Shown one piece after another: positions 11,243 through 23,340 of a DNA stretch of 64,000 nucleotides (position 1 is its first letter; every line of letters begins with the position of its first letter). Below the pieces are notes generated by a model, which was not told the DNA's origin, did no database searches, and worked only from the letters and a program-made list of their open reading frames with translations. The stretch covers positions 8,062,349-8,126,348 of the forward strand of contig NC_088318.1 in assembly GCF_910592395.1 (NCBI RefSeq), in the 5' to 3' direction. The position numbers and the translations under genes were made by a program. This stretch comes from Lineus longissimus (Eukaryota; Nemertea; Pilidiophora; Heteronemertea; Lineidae).

Positions 11243-12281
11243 GCATTGTACCTGTGGCGCAGGCAGGTTCAAATGGGCTAAACCTTGAATAGATTGAATT
11301 GCAATGAAAATATAATGCAATATAAAAGGAGCAATATGGAAGAGACAAATTAAACCAACCATTTGTCCACAGACTCGGACCTAGCTGTGGCGTGCTGTAT
11401 GCGTGCATAAAAAGTATATCAATTGGTCCAATAGAGATGATGAGGCAATGTCAATATGCCTCGTTCCTTAGTCAGCAATGTGCCCCTTTTTATACGGAGA
11501 AGAAGGAGAACCCAGACAGGCCTTCACATGTCGGCTTCCAAATGGCTCGAACCAATTGCACTATCACTACATGTACTATAACTTTAAAATGCGTGCTCCT
11601 CCTACATGTAGCATGATCTCAGGCAAGGCACTTAGTCGACAGGCAAGCTAGAAGTTCAGCACCGTGAGCAGCTCCTTGATAAGGCCATGCCAAGTTCAGA
11701 GTGCCTCTTCAAAATCCCTTCATAATCAAAGGCTAGCACTGGCTAACACAGCACCTATAAACAATAGACCACCAATTTGACCCCAGCTCCTTACTGCGGG
11801 AAAACCCAAGTCCAGCAACCAAAAGTACCAAAAATACATTTTTGTTTACATTTCAACTGCACACACACGTTTGTTTACAATTTCTTTCCCCGCGAAATCT
11901 TGAAGATCAGGTCACCTGCAATCGTGGATTGAAAATAACATTAACCTTAGTTCAGCCGGTCAACAGGTACAGACTGTTCCAATCATCCCCCTACAGTCAG
12001 CTGTTCAACCGGTAATGTTAGTCATCCCACAGGGAGAGCAGGTAATTGATTAAGCCCCTGCATAACTAAACAGCAATGACTTGGCTTCTGTGAGTGGTAA
12101 GGAGAATTGACAGTGTCCGATTAAAAATCCCTCATTACTGCTCCGCTGAAGTAAATTTCCGAAAATAAACATGACGTTGCATCAGGATAACATATCACCT
12201 GCAAACGTGCAAAATTACGAGACGAAACACTACCCCCAAATGGCACTTTATCGAGCCGCCTTATAGTATTATGATATAGAT
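11243..12281 (+). repeat. Family A repeat, copy 1
   Basis: About 1.04 kb running from agcattgtacctgtggcgc to cttatagtattatgatatag. The same sequence recurs at 20495-22385 (split) and inverted at 51513-52602. The three copies agree at both ends, so these are likely the true termini. No terminal inverted repeat, protein or clear target duplication. Class unknown, non-autonomous. Confidence 0.65.
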
Positions 12282-12407
12282 CTAAAATCTGTGACTAATG
12301 ATAGGAAACTGAGTCATATAATGACCAGAAATCGAAATTGGGTCATTCTCCTTTATGGAATCAGCAGTTCACTGGGTTTGACAATGTTGCAAAAGATCAA
12401 CTACGGA

Positions 12408-13165
12408 ACTTAATTAAATGGCCAGGGCCTTTGTGCTCACCACATGCTGTGTCATGTAGTGTTAAGTCTGATGTAGGTCAAGCAATAACGTACACATGAA
12501 CTAAATTTGTGGTGAATAGGCCTAGTCATTGGGGTTCGGAAACACGCCATAGTTACATTCAAACGGCTAATTATACCATTTGACCTCTGTGATCTTGAAA
12601 ATTAGGTCAAATCAAAAACACGTAGGATATCTGATGTATCCATACTCGAAGTACCTACTAGAAAAATATCATTGGAAACAAGTCACTAATAAGCGAGATA
12701 TTGCACTTTTTACCTTTTTTTAGTTTTGGCCCCCTGGTGACCAAGTCGAGAACCAGATCAGACTGAAATTCGGTGTCAGAGGTTGTATGACATAGGGAGT
12801 CATGTGTAGCAAATTTCAAGTTCATAGCTCAAGCGCTTAAGAAAGGTGCCAGACTTATACTCAAATGGCCAATTTACGCCATTTGACCTCTGTGACCTTG
12901 AAAAGTATGTAAAATCAAAAAAATTGGTGTTCTGTCATGTATTATTGTTAAATGTATCTATGATAAAAATTTGGCGACGATCAAGCCCTTAATTCAGGAG
13001 ATATAGCACCTTTCATGCCTTTAGTGTTTTCAATGTTAGCTACCTGGTGGGCAAACCGTGAATCAGACTGGACCGAAACTTGGTCTCCAAAGTGTCATTG
13101 CATAAGGGTAGAGCTAAAAACTGATAGTTTGGGAATGAAATTTGCTTTTGAAAAGTAATGCATTC
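12408..13165 (+). repeat. S-family repeat with about 300-bp internal monomers
   Basis: Begins tggccagggcctttgtgctcacc, the S-family 5' signature. It holds two monomers starting near 12575 and 12880, each with catttgacctctgtga, ggccccctggtg and cagaggtt-type landmarks in order. No 3' hairpin is visible before the next 5' signature at 13177. Confidence 0.6.
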
Positions 13166-13176
13166 TCAAATGAAAT

Positions 13177-16100
13177 GGCCAGGGCCATTGTGCTCACCTG
13201 TCGATATGAAAGGGAGAGTTTGAGGAAGAACTTGTCATTGTTAGGGGTTGATCATGCAATAGTTGTGGGATGGTGGGGTTTGTCTTGAAAAATCATACCA
13301 TTGCCAAGAAAAGGTTCTTTAGATTAACACTTAGCATTAGCAATAATACTACCAGCAGCCTCTGGAAAAATGACCGAATTCTCCACCAAAGTTGGGTTCT
13401 CATTCTTGTAGTGGTACCATGTTTTGACATCATTTTGTATGCTTTAGCACACAAGATGCACTGTCATGACTGTCAAGTGTCACTCAAAACATCACAACAA
13501 AGTTAGGTCTACCTCGGGAATTATCAGCCTCGGCTTATCATGAGCTGCAAAAGGTAAAGTGCAAAACACAAAATGCCAACCTACAATATATATTCTATGA
13601 GTAAGAGGGATTAAGGATTAAGTATAGGTCAGGACACCATGACATCATCGAGACGTTATGACAATATCGGGTCCAACACTTGGCAACACATGGCTTACAT
13701 GGCATGCATGTGCATAGGCCTGCTACATGTACTCGAAGTGAAAATTGGGTTGTGGGGCCTAATCTATTACAAAAGATCTGCTTACAATCACGAGTTTACG
13801 TATGAATATAACATTCAAATAGCTTGGATCACCGTTAGCAATCATATTATCATATTACCAGTTGACATCGTGTGTTAACTTATTTACTTTTGGACTTTGG
13901 ATTCACGTACTACACACTCAGTCATGTCAGTGGATGTGTCTCCCGCATGCATTTGCTACAACGTTAGTTCTGTACATTTATACAGCGGGTGAACGGAGCA
14001 TGGAAATCACTGACAAAAATGGTTGTTTGAGCACTCGCGACACATTTACAAAAGTTAAAGCAACTATTTTTAGTGAATGTTTACCCAATGAGTAGTGTCT
14101 ACATCATTATAACCCATCGAAATGAGTTTAAAAGCGCATAGTGTAACGAAAGGTTCTGGCTTGACTCTAATCTTAATCCAATGACGGCATCCCCCATTTT
14201 GCCATAACGTCGAAACTTCGGGATCGTCAAATAGAATGGACATCATATAATTTCTGACACACACTGCTACTGTTTTCTTCATCCATGGAGGTATTATAAA
14301 GACATCTCAGGCAAAATTAAGATAAGCATTTCATTGACAAAGAGTGATTACGAGAATCGACTGGAGCTCTGATGTTGGATGGGAGATGCAAGGTTTTTGT
14401 TTGATTCTGAATTGAGTGTAGCTCAGCCCTTCTCCCCAGGTGATCTCTGATTGTCATGCGGTCACTGATAATGTTGAAATCCAGCAGACAGCCATCATGT
14501 CCCGACCATGCATGCATGCCATCACTGTTATACTGATATAGAGTAGGCTATAGAATAACATATGAAAAAACATAGTTACAAGACAGCCCTATAGTCGGAT
14601 TCATAAGTAAATGTCACTGCCCTTTTGGGCCGCTGCGCAAAAACTACTGGGCCGATTTCTTCAAAGTTTGGTTTTTCTTGAATCTAATTTCGGGACCCAA
14701 GAGGATTTTCATATTTCAGTAACCATGGTTACAAATAATTTTTTTTGTATGTATTGGTGTACATTGACGTAGTGTATTGATTTTGACATTTTCTCCTCTG
14801 TACTGTTTATTTCTGGATGCATTTTGCTGAAATGTTCAGGTTAATTTTTTTCGTGTGTATCTTTAAAGCTGCTAAGTTTCATTTAGAACTATCCATAAAA
14901 AAAAATAAGGCCCTCCAGATTCCCCCAAAATGGCCAAAGGGCTCCAAAGTTGAAAAAAATGTTCTTTATAATTTGCAAATCTCTAACCTGGAAATTGTGT
15001 TGGGTCCCGAAATTAGATTCAAGAAAAACCAAACTTTGAAGAAATCGGCCCAATAGTTTTTGCACAGCGACCCAAAAGGGCAGTGTCAGTGACATTTACT
15101 TATGAATCCGACTATAGGCCTATATAAAAGCACTGATGACAGCTGTGCTACACTTTCATCATTATCATCATCTACTTTAGTCAACCAGCTCAGATGACCT
15201 TTCTTGGGGCAGTGATCGGTAACGGTGAACTCCTTCCGACCCAACAGGCAAATGTTTACATTCGTGTCTCCGTGTATCATGGATTCATGTGTATACTAAC
15301 ACCGTTGTTGTGTTGACACACTGACTGACTCTGACTGTGTACATTTCTACAGCGACGAAAAACGATCACAAAAATGGTTCTTTTTAAGCACTCGTGACAT
15401 GTTTACAAAAATTAAAGCAAGTGTTTTTAGTAGAGGTTTACCTAATGAGTAGCGTCTGGGTGATTATAAACCATTAACTTGTGTTTAAAAGCCCACATTA
15501 TAACGAAAGGTTCCGGCTTGACGCTAATCTCCAATGACGGCAGCTGCCATTTTGCCATACTCTCGAAACTTTGGGATCGTCAAATGCAATGGAAAGCACA
15601 TAATTTCTGACACACACTGCTACAATTCATCATTTTATTGTTTTTTCACAGTATCATTACGCCACCCCGATTCGCAAGGCAGCTTGTACCAACTGGCTCT
15701 GCATTGACTATCCCCATTCCAAGCTGAAGAACAGTGTGACAAGTTTCTCATTTTACCTTCCAATCACAGTCAAAATTTTCTAAAACAACCGGCAATGAGG
15801 ACAAACTAATAATCTCAAACCAATCACAAGAATGTAATCAACACATACGACCTCATCCGAAGAGCGGATGATTAAGTTTTAGCATTGATTCAAGGTGATT
15901 TAATTCCTTCTTCGTCTCGCTTCAAATTCATAAAATGGCTGTCTTCCATACTTGTAGTATGCAGATCTAGTGGCGCAGTACAACACTGCGCATCTGGGAT
16001 ACCCGGTGGATTGCCTTGAACCGTGAAATTCAAAACTGCTGGCAATGCGCCAACTGACATTTTTGCACAATACCGCCACCTAGTGATATGAAACGAAATT

Positions 16101-16648
16101 AATCTATTTAATATCGAAACCTCTATATCAGGCCGACCTCTAAAACTTCATTTCAAACTTCATTCTGTTGGAATATAGAAAATGGGCTTTTTTAACCTTG
16201 ACCTACTTATACCTGAATAGTACGTCACACTGACCTAAATCTGTGTCAACATGTAGAGATGCCCAATAGGTGTCTACATATCAAATTTAGAGAGTCTATG
16301 ACCTATAGCAAAAAAACGTGCCATGATCAAAGAAATTTTAGAGTTCGACCTCTGTGACCTTGAATGAAGGTCAAATCAAAAACCCGTGTGATATGTGATG
16401 TACCTTTATTAGATACACCCACCATAAAATTTTCATCGCTCTAGCTTTAACCATAAGCTTCAAAATGACAAAAATAGGTTTTCAAAGAGCGCCCCCTATA
16501 TGGCAGACCAGCAGTCAAATTGCGCTGATTTTCATTCTGAAGGAAGGTCTTGCCTAGAGGTACCCACACACCAAGTATGAACTTTCTGGGTCAAGCGGTT
16601 AAGAAACGCAGCGGTATCGTATAAGCTCACCTGACAGGTGAGCTAAAA
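13177..16648 (+). mobile_element. Candidate S-family element with paired termini
   Basis: The 5' motif GCTCACCTGTC (13192-13202) is the exact complement of GACAGGTGAGC (16633-16643), followed by taaaaa. Between them lie the foldback MITE at 14588-15118 and two related segments at about 13985-14290 and 15330-15650. The stretch 15330-16648 is homologous to 57050-58373. No protein is recognised. The 3.5-kb extent is inferred from the paired ends and could instead join two adjacent copies. Confidence 0.45.
14588..15118. mobile_element. Foldback MITE with inverted repeats of about 115 bp
   Basis: Left arm 14588-14701 and right arm 15000-15118 are near-perfect inverted copies, from CCTATAGTCGG to CCGACTATAGG. 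Arms carry short indels. The interior of about 298 bp is AT-rich and non-coding. A TA duplication would fit the ends (CTATAG/CTATAG), but the ends are palindromic and the exact border is ambiguous. Confidence 0.75.
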
Positions 16649-16784
16649 ATTACAGCAGTAGAAATGAATTTTACTTGTCTGGTGGTTTCCAACTCATTTT
16701 GATGTCTTACATGTAGTTCATGTAGATGGAAATTATGAATAAATAGAGGTTTTTGGTCTATTTCGATAGCAAAAGACCGCCGCT

Positions 16785-16893
16785 TTACTTCAACTCCTCT
16801 GCTACAGAAGTTGTATGAGTTGACAATGGTGAAGCACATCGCTAAAGACAAATCAATGTGATATATTTCAAGCAGTCATTTATACAGTTTGTT
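16785..16893 (+). repeat. 110-bp direct repeat, first copy (second at 18229-18336)
   Basis: Shares gccgctttacttcaac, gaagttgtatgag and gacaaatcaat.tgat with 18229-18336, in the same orientation and order. The second copy follows directly after the mariner relic, so this copy may be a fragment of the same mariner 3' end or an old segmental duplication. Confidence 0.6.
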
Positions 16894-16901
16894 TCAAAAT
16901 G

Positions 16902-17591
16902 AAAAGGCTAGGGGCCATTGTGCTCACTGGTATTTTGGTAACGACTTAATTGACAATGGACCTTGAAAGTAGGTCAAATCAAAAACATGTATATTATGCA
17001 ATGTATCCTTGCTGGGAGTACCAAACATAACAACTTTATCGAATACGAATCACTTATGAGCGAGATCACACTTTCTAGGTCATCACTTTTTGCCGCCTGG
17101 TGTCCAAGTCGAGAAACAGATCAGACCAAAATTCAGCGTGAGACGTAACCTTATCTAGGGGTCCTGTGAATAAGGTTTTAAGCCCATAGCCCTAGCAGCT
17201 ACGAAACGTGCCTCAGTTACGCTCAAATGGTCAATTTACGCCATTTGATCTCTATGACCTTGATAATTAGGTCAAATCAAAAACCTCTATGATATTTAAT
17301 GTATCTTTGCTAGGAGTACCTACCATAAAAATTTCATCAAAAACAAATCACTGATAAGTGAGATATCACACTATTTATGTCTTCAGTTTTGGCCCCCTGG
17401 TGGCCTAGTCAAGAATCAGACCGGACCGAAATTCAGTGTCATAGGTCATCTGAACTAGGGGGTCATGTATACAAAGTTTTGAGTCCATATAGCCCTGGCG
17501 GTTAAGAAACGTGCCACTGTTTTTAAAATAGGATACGACGGACGACAGACACTGCGGTGTTGAATAGACTCACCGTACCAGTGAGCCAAAA
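16902..17591 (+). mobile_element. S-family element with paired termini, about 0.7 kb
   Basis: Starts aggggccattgtgctcactgg. GCTCACTGGTA (16922-16932) is the exact complement of TACCAGTGAGC (17576-17586), followed by caaaa. The interior contains S monomers with the catttga.ctctatgacctt and ggccccctggtgg landmarks. The tail carries gacggacgacagac. This is the smallest S copy with both ends visible. Confidence 0.65.
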
Positions 17592-17599
17592 CGGAAACC

Positions 17600-18860
17600 A
17601 AATTTAATTTGTTAATTTCTTGAACATGGCTTAATACTTTGGAAATTGGCAACCAACAATTATTAGAAAATGATGTTATCTTCTTAAGACACCAAGAAAT
17701 CCAATTTACTGTCACAAAGGACTGAGGATTAAACAGTTCAATCAACCATGTCAGAACTGGTCCTGCACCAGATAGATGTTTTGGTAATGAACCTTGTCTG
17801 CCCAGTGCAGGGATTTTGTTGGGCTTCCAAATAATGCAATCCTCTGCATGTTTTTTCATTGCCTTCTCCTTAAAAGTTGGAAAGGTTGTTCACTTTCTCA
17901 CACCAGCAAAATGAAGCTTACAACCAAGCAGTGTGTGTTTGTGGTAACAGAGTGGTTGATGACTGGAAGCCTCCAGCAAGCAGCAGAAGCATTTGGTGCG
18001 ATCAACTAAAATACTGAGTGGCCATCAAGGTCCCCTAACATCATCCCCTGTGGATTTTTTTTGTGGGGACATCTCAAGTTTCAAGTTTCCAAATTGACTC
18101 CACATGATATCAATGACCTACGTGCTAGAATCGTCGCTGCTGTTGTGACCTTAAAAGGACAGATAGATGTAACCAGAAATTCATTGATACATTTTTATGT
18201 CTTAGGTCACATATATGGAAATAATGACTGCCACTTTACTTCAACCCCTTTAGTGCTGAAGTTGTATGAGACGATAATGGTGAAGCAAATTGCTGAAGAC
18301 AAATCAATATGATAGATTTCAAGCAGTCATTTATAGTGCAATAGTGATACCGCATACGTGTTGAAGGGCCTCATAGTATGTTACCTAAACAACATGTGTT
18401 GCACTAGCACTAAAGGGTTAAATGAGTGTTGGTTAATTTCTATAGTGAAACGTTGTTGCCTTTAGGGAAATTAAGGTGCCCACTTACCAAGGGAAATATG
18501 GTAAATATTCTATCAGACTGAAATCGACATAGCTTTGGAGTAATAGGACTCTGGTGTACCAGTTTGAAATTCTCCTTGTTTGCAATTTGTGAAAATATGA
18601 TCTATTTTTGTCAATCCATCAGTTGTCGGACCATCTTGTGGATACACAGAGAACCCAAGGCCTTAGAAGAAGTCCAGTAAGTGCGACAATAGGAGATATT
18701 TTTGATGAGTCAACATTGAAATCTCCAAGTATCATAGTGGGAGCATGAAGGTTAATCTGTGCAGTAATGTCTAAAATTGCATCATATATCTTCCTTGTAG
18801 GGGTAGCCGGTAGATTGTAAAGGCCAATGACATTGATGCGACTTGTCACAGGATTGTTCA
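17600..18860 (-). pseudogene. LINE relic: endonuclease and reverse-transcriptase fragments
   Basis: At 18860-18640 (-) a translation gives LGDFNVD preceded by a YNLP phrase. The GDFN motif is typical of the apurinic-like (EEP) endonuclease of LINE elements. Further along on the same strand, 17860-17600 gives PVLTWLIELFN and, later, NNCWLPIS, which resemble the region just before and at the first reverse-transcriptase blocks. Both parts are decayed, with frame breaks. The mariner relic at 17911-18175 lies between them on the other strand. The endonuclease part is moderately supported; the RT part is weaker. Confidence 0.45.
17911..18175 (+). pseudogene. Mariner-like transposase relic, N-terminus joined to C-terminus
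   Basis: The first part, KMKLTTKQCVFVVTEW..GSLQQAAEAF, looks like the N-terminal helix-turn-helix of mariner-type transposases. After a stop at 18007-18009 the same frame gives WPSRSPNIIPCGFFLWGHLK, the C-terminal catalytic signature WP.RSPD..P.DFFLWG. The third catalytic Asp (and the neighbouring one) is replaced by Asn and Cys. The whole middle, with the first two catalytic Asp residues, is missing. It is therefore an internal deletion derivative. Confidence 0.6.
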
Positions 18861-18944
18861 AGTTGTTTCAATGCCACCATGACTGAACAACTGGTCACGA
18901 TGTTACAATAGAAATACCAGTTGCAGATGCAGAAACTGAAAATA

Positions 18945-19052
18945 CAGTGGACCTCCCTTAGCGGACACCTCTCTATTAAGGACAACCTCTCAATTAAGGA
19001 CACTAGATTTGCTCCCAAATTGGTTCTTTCCATTCAATTTGAGGTTCTACTG
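18945..19052. mobile_element. 108-bp pogo/Tigger-type MITE
   Basis: TA at 18943-18944 and 19053-19054 flanks a unit that starts CAGTGGACCTCC and ends GAGGTTCTACTG, so the ends are inverted. TA duplication and a CAGT..-type terminus are hallmarks of pogo/Tigger elements. The interior repeats attaaggaca twice. Confidence 0.7.
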
Positions 19053-19455
19053 TACCTTTTGTACACATAAAACGAAAGCGACCTTCCTCCAGCTATCTTC
19101 AATACATAACAAAGAAATTACATCAAAATGAGGGGAGGTTCTTCGGTTTAGTGGAAACGAAAATCAAGATGGCTTCTGTGGTGGCCATCCTGGACAGTTA
19201 ATGGTGCCAACTATTAACAAGAGACCCATGGGCTGGCACTCAGCTGGATGACCTAATAGTAATGACATAGGACTGAGGGTGTAAAGTAGTAAATATCGAC
19301 TTTATACTACTGTTCGATGGTCAAGAGAACACGTTATACCACTAAAATTTCCAATGCAGAGCTGCCAGCTGGATGAAATATGATTGAACTAATCATCCAT
19401 GGTATGTAAATATTACAGGAGGCAACGGAAGATATCCCTAGTTCAGTATGTCATA
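19053..19455. other. No gene recognised
   Basis: Contains one diverged fragment of the monomer repeat (gaaacg..aatcaagatggct, near 19155-19205). Nothing else recognised. Confidence 0.3.
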
Positions 19456-20124
19456 CCTGCCAACCCTAACTTTTGCCAAGTAGTATTTCTACCTTGATTT
19501 ATAGTATTTTGAGGGTCAGAAAGAGTATTTTTCTAGAGGGGGTAGGAGGTGATCAAATATGCTCAAAATCATCCGAAATACAGCTTGTACAGCCCTTAAA
19601 TCGGACACAAATCCTGGCACAGTGTTTTCTCCCTTGGGTCTTGTGATAACATTTTGACAAGTGTACTCGACTACGGGCCCTGCAGTGGGATATCTGAACT
19701 GAAAATACTACTGCTGTAGCAATACATGTGTATTTGATGCTCCTAAATTGATTTTAGTATCAGACATGGCCAAGCCAGATTCGTTCGATCAAAAGGGAAA
19801 ACACACAAAAATCCGCTCACTCTACCGCCGCCATGCTGCCGATCACGTGATCAGTACTCGAACTACCCGGGTGAATGGAACGACTGCTGTACAGTGCATG
19901 CATCCACTAACGTAGAAACGTCACCCGTTCGACGACCCGAGTTACTCGGGTCGTGGAACGGATTCATTGAAATCAGACTTCGGCAAAATACAGGGTGTAA
20001 CGAAAAAATTAACCCCCATTTTTCAAAAAATCGTATTTTGTTGATTGAAATCGTATTTTTGTATTTTACAATTTTTAACATCAAAAAATCGTACTAATAC
20101 GCTAAAATCGTACTAGTTGGCAGG
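19456..20124. mobile_element. Non-autonomous DNA element with CCTGCCAAC ends
   Basis: Begins CCTGCCAACCCTAAC and ends TAGTTGGCAGG, so the ends are inverted. The interior has several short phrases around tcgtattttt and agtattttt in both orientations near the ends, as in hAT-like non-autonomous elements. Target duplication was not clear, so the superfamily is left open. Confidence 0.5.
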
Positions 20125-21204
20125 CCTGGTATGTTGCATCGGTAGCTTTACAGACAAGAAGTGTCAGAGAGGATGTGACTTCTCCATGGACAACTGTAGT
20201 ATGTCCAGGCTGGGTTGTACGTGCTGTAACCAAGGATACAAAATGCTGTCTGTAATTGAGAGGTATCCTGATAACAGAGATCAAAATAAATAGATATGAC
20301 CAGTTTGGGACTAACACCATGGTCATTTTTTTTTTAATAAGGTGGAGATTACAGGAGTCAACAAAATTAACTTTATTGAGAGAAATTGACCTGTCCTGCA
20401 GGTGATTGGAATTTACAAAGAGTTGTTTTTCATGACATTGTGCTCTACTGCGTACCCCTAGTGAGTCGATCGGGAACCAATCGATTTTTTTACTAGCATT
20501 ATACCTGTAGCGCAGACAGGTTCAAATGGGCTATATCTTGAATAGATTGAATTGCGATGAAAATCTAATGCAATAAAGGAGCAATATCGAAGAGACAAAT
20601 TAATCAAACCATGTGTTCACAGACTCGGACCTAGCTGTGGCGTGATGTTTGCGTGCATAAAAAGTATATCAATTCGTCCGATAGAGATGATGAGGCAATG
20701 TCAATATGCCTTGTTCCTTTGTCAGCAATATGCCCTTTTTATACGGAGAAAAAGAAGAACTCAGACAGGCCTTCACATGTCGGCTTCCAAATGGCTCGAA
20801 CCAACTGTACTATGACTACTATAACTTTAAAATGCGTGCTCCTCCTACATGTAGCAATGTCTCAGGCAAGGCACTTAGTCGACAGGCAAGCCAGAAGTTC
20901 AGCACCGTGAGCAGCTCCTTGATAAGGCCATGTCATGTTCAGCGCGCTTCTTCAGTTACATCAAGTATTGAGGCTGTCGTGAGCACATAAAAAGACCATG
21001 GTCACCTTAATTTGAAAATCCCTTCATAATCAAGGGCTAGCTCTGACTAAAACAGCACCGATAAACAATAGACCACCAATTTGACCCCAGCTCCTAACTG
21101 CGGGAAAACCCAAGTCCAGCAACCAAAAGTACCAAAAATACTTTTTGTTCACATTTGAACTGCACACATGCGTTTGTTTACAATTTCATTTCCCGGGAAA
21201 TCTC

Positions 21205-21962
21205 AACAAGAGGCCCAAGGGCCTGGCGCTCAGCTGAAATATATGAACATGGAAAGCACCCGATAGATCTCTTTCAACCTCAGTTTTGTCAATATATCAG
21301 GCAAACATACCAAAGTAAAAAGACTTTTAAATGGTGACAAATATGCCACTTATTAGTCAAATCTAAGTGCCTGAGCCAGGCTGACCTTGAAAAGTAGGTC
21401 AAATAGAAAGCCCATGTGATATCATGTAAAGGAGACTTATTGTACACCAACCATAAAATTCATGTCACTCTGGATACAGCAAAAGCTTTAAAATAGAAAA
21501 AAAAAACCAAGATGGCCGCCCACCAAATTATTCAAAAAAGTAAAGAAAATGTATTTACAAGTGAAAAAAGTAAAAATTTAAAAAAAAAAAAAATTGACCC
21601 GAAGTGGGATTGGAACCCACAACCTTCAGAGTCATACAAGAGCGGGAAATTCAAATCAAGCTTAAACTAGGTCAACACAGATTTTGGCTCAGTAACGCCA
21701 ACTGGTAGTATCAATCAAAACTACTCTTAGTAGTTTCAAGACCTACATGCATGCGGTCCTTTTCAACTTTATTTCAAGCTTCTATCTGCTTGAATAAAGC
21801 GCCAAAAAATTGTTTTGTGATTTAGGCTTTTTGCCCCCTGGTGGCCAAACTGTTAATCCTGCCGGACCCACACTTGGTCTATTCAGGAGTCCTGAAGGGT
21901 CTAAATGGCTTATAGGGAAAATCTATCGCCTATCCGCCATAGTTTTGAAACGTGCCTGTTTA

Positions 21963-21993
<31 letters not shown>

Positions 21994-22050
21994 GACATTC
22001 ATTCTACCATTTACTCATATGAATAGCTCAGCTTGTCAGCTGAGCTAAAA
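21205..22050 (+). mobile_element. H-family element, 0.85 kb, inserted in family A
   Basis: Starts aacaagaggcccaagggcc then GCGCTCAGCTGA, and ends TCAGCTGAGCTAAAA. GCTCAGCTGA and TCAGCTGAGC are exact complements. A (acag)n tract lies at 21966-21993. No transposase ORF. The same termini occur at 37340-39414 and 60512-62220. Confidence 0.7.
21592..21655 (-). ncRNA. tRNA-like fragment with B box and T-run
   Basis: On the minus strand the sequence gtgggttccaatcccac forms a T-arm-like stem-loop that matches an RNA polymerase III B box at all but one base. It is followed by ttcgggtcaa and a long T-run, which could act as terminator. A complete cloverleaf was not found. It is probably a tRNA-derived or degenerate tRNA fragment inside the H element. 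Confidence 0.3.
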
Positions 22051-22385
22051 ATCAGGTGACCTGCAATCGTGGATTAAAAATAACATTTAGCTGGGTTCAG
22101 CAGGTCAGCAGGTATACCGGCTGTTCCAATCATCCCCCTACAGCCAGCTGTTCAAAAGGTAATGTTATTCACCCCACAGGGAGTGCAGGTAATTGATTAA
22201 GCCCCTGCATAACTTAACAGCAATGGCTTGGCTTCTGTGGATGGTAAGGAGAATTGACAGTGTCAGGATCAGGATATTGCATCAGGATAAGGTGTCACCA
22301 CCACTCATGCAAAATTTCAAGGCGATCCAACACCTCTTAAGTGTGACTTTATTCGTCCCCCTTCCAGTATTAATAATTATATAGA

Positions 22386-23340
22386 TTTAGACCAGCGATG
22401 ACGTCATTTCTGGTGATTCCCTACGTTGTCCAATGAGCGCTTTTTAAAGTGTGCAATTTGGCATGCATTAACATGCAATGTATTTTATCAGCGCTGCCAA
22501 TTGCCGAACAGAATGCTGTAGCTCCGTCAATTTTGAATCAATTTTTATGGGAGTAACATTATTGTGTTGCTTGGAATGTCTACTTTTTACTCATATAAGA
22601 ATCGTAGTATTAAAAACTAAAAAACAAACAGAATCATGCCGATTCACTGCACATACTGTGGGAATTCTCCACTTCAAAATAATTCGCGAACAGAGCGTGC
22701 ACTTCTAATATCGTTTTCACAGAATTGTGGCCAAATTTTCAAGAACTAATTTCTGAAAGTAGTCCCTAAAGAGCTTATGACTACCCACTGAAAGGAACTA
22801 GTGATAATATCGCTTACTTGACTTCTTTTTAGCAGAAAATTGGTTACCGTGTTGCAATATCAATCTTCCATCTTTAGACTGGTCACAGTGGGTATGCTGA
22901 AATAAAGCCTGGTTCCTTGGCCAATTCCATGCGCAGAATACAACTGTGCAACTATATGTCATAGCCCGGGCTTTTGAATCGTCAAAAATTCAGTTAAATG
23001 TGCCTGTAGCGCCAACTGGCGGTGAAAACTAAACTAATTCCATTACAAGTAAAAATAAAAAATTATCAAAAAATATTCGGCCAGATGTGAAAACATTATT
23101 TCCTCTGTGGACCGAGGTATGAAGTTTAAACTTCCCGATGACCTCATTCGCTTAATGTAGGTCGGATCGCGCTGATTTTTGATTTCTGAGTTCATCTTGG
23201 GTTACGTCTTATTTAGCAGCGTCAACGAAGTGCCTAGGCCTCGCGGTTACAAAATGCCCCAAAGTGACACGGAAGGAAGGACAGACACCATTCCCTTAGT
23301 AATATTACCAGCTTCGCTGACTTTGTCAGCTGAGCTAAAA
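22386..23340 (+). repeat. H-family element lacking its 5' end
   Basis: Starts agaccagcgatgacgtcatt directly after family A copy 2 and ends gctgactttgtcagctgagc followed by taaaaa. It is homologous to the 3' parts of the H copies at 38240-39414 and 61035-62220. The 5' segment with aacaagaggccc is absent. Confidence 0.6.

Larger units (their letters stand above)
20495..22385 (+). repeat. Family A repeat, copy 2, interrupted by an H element
   Basis: Family A sequence runs 20495-21204 and resumes at 22051-22385. The H element between (21205-22050) sits where copies 1 and 3 read continuously. About 4 bases (gaag) are missing at the junction, so the insertion was not a clean target duplication. 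It dates the H insertion after the family A copy. Confidence 0.65.

Noticed and set aside
14317-14517. Minus-strand ORF (66 codons) as a host exon
   Set aside because: No convincing splice sites in phase and it lies within repeat sequence.
17455-17859. 134-codon minus-strand ORF as a separate host gene
   Set aside because: It runs across the 3' end of an S element, and its upstream part resembles a decayed LINE reverse transcriptase, so it is included in the LINE relic.
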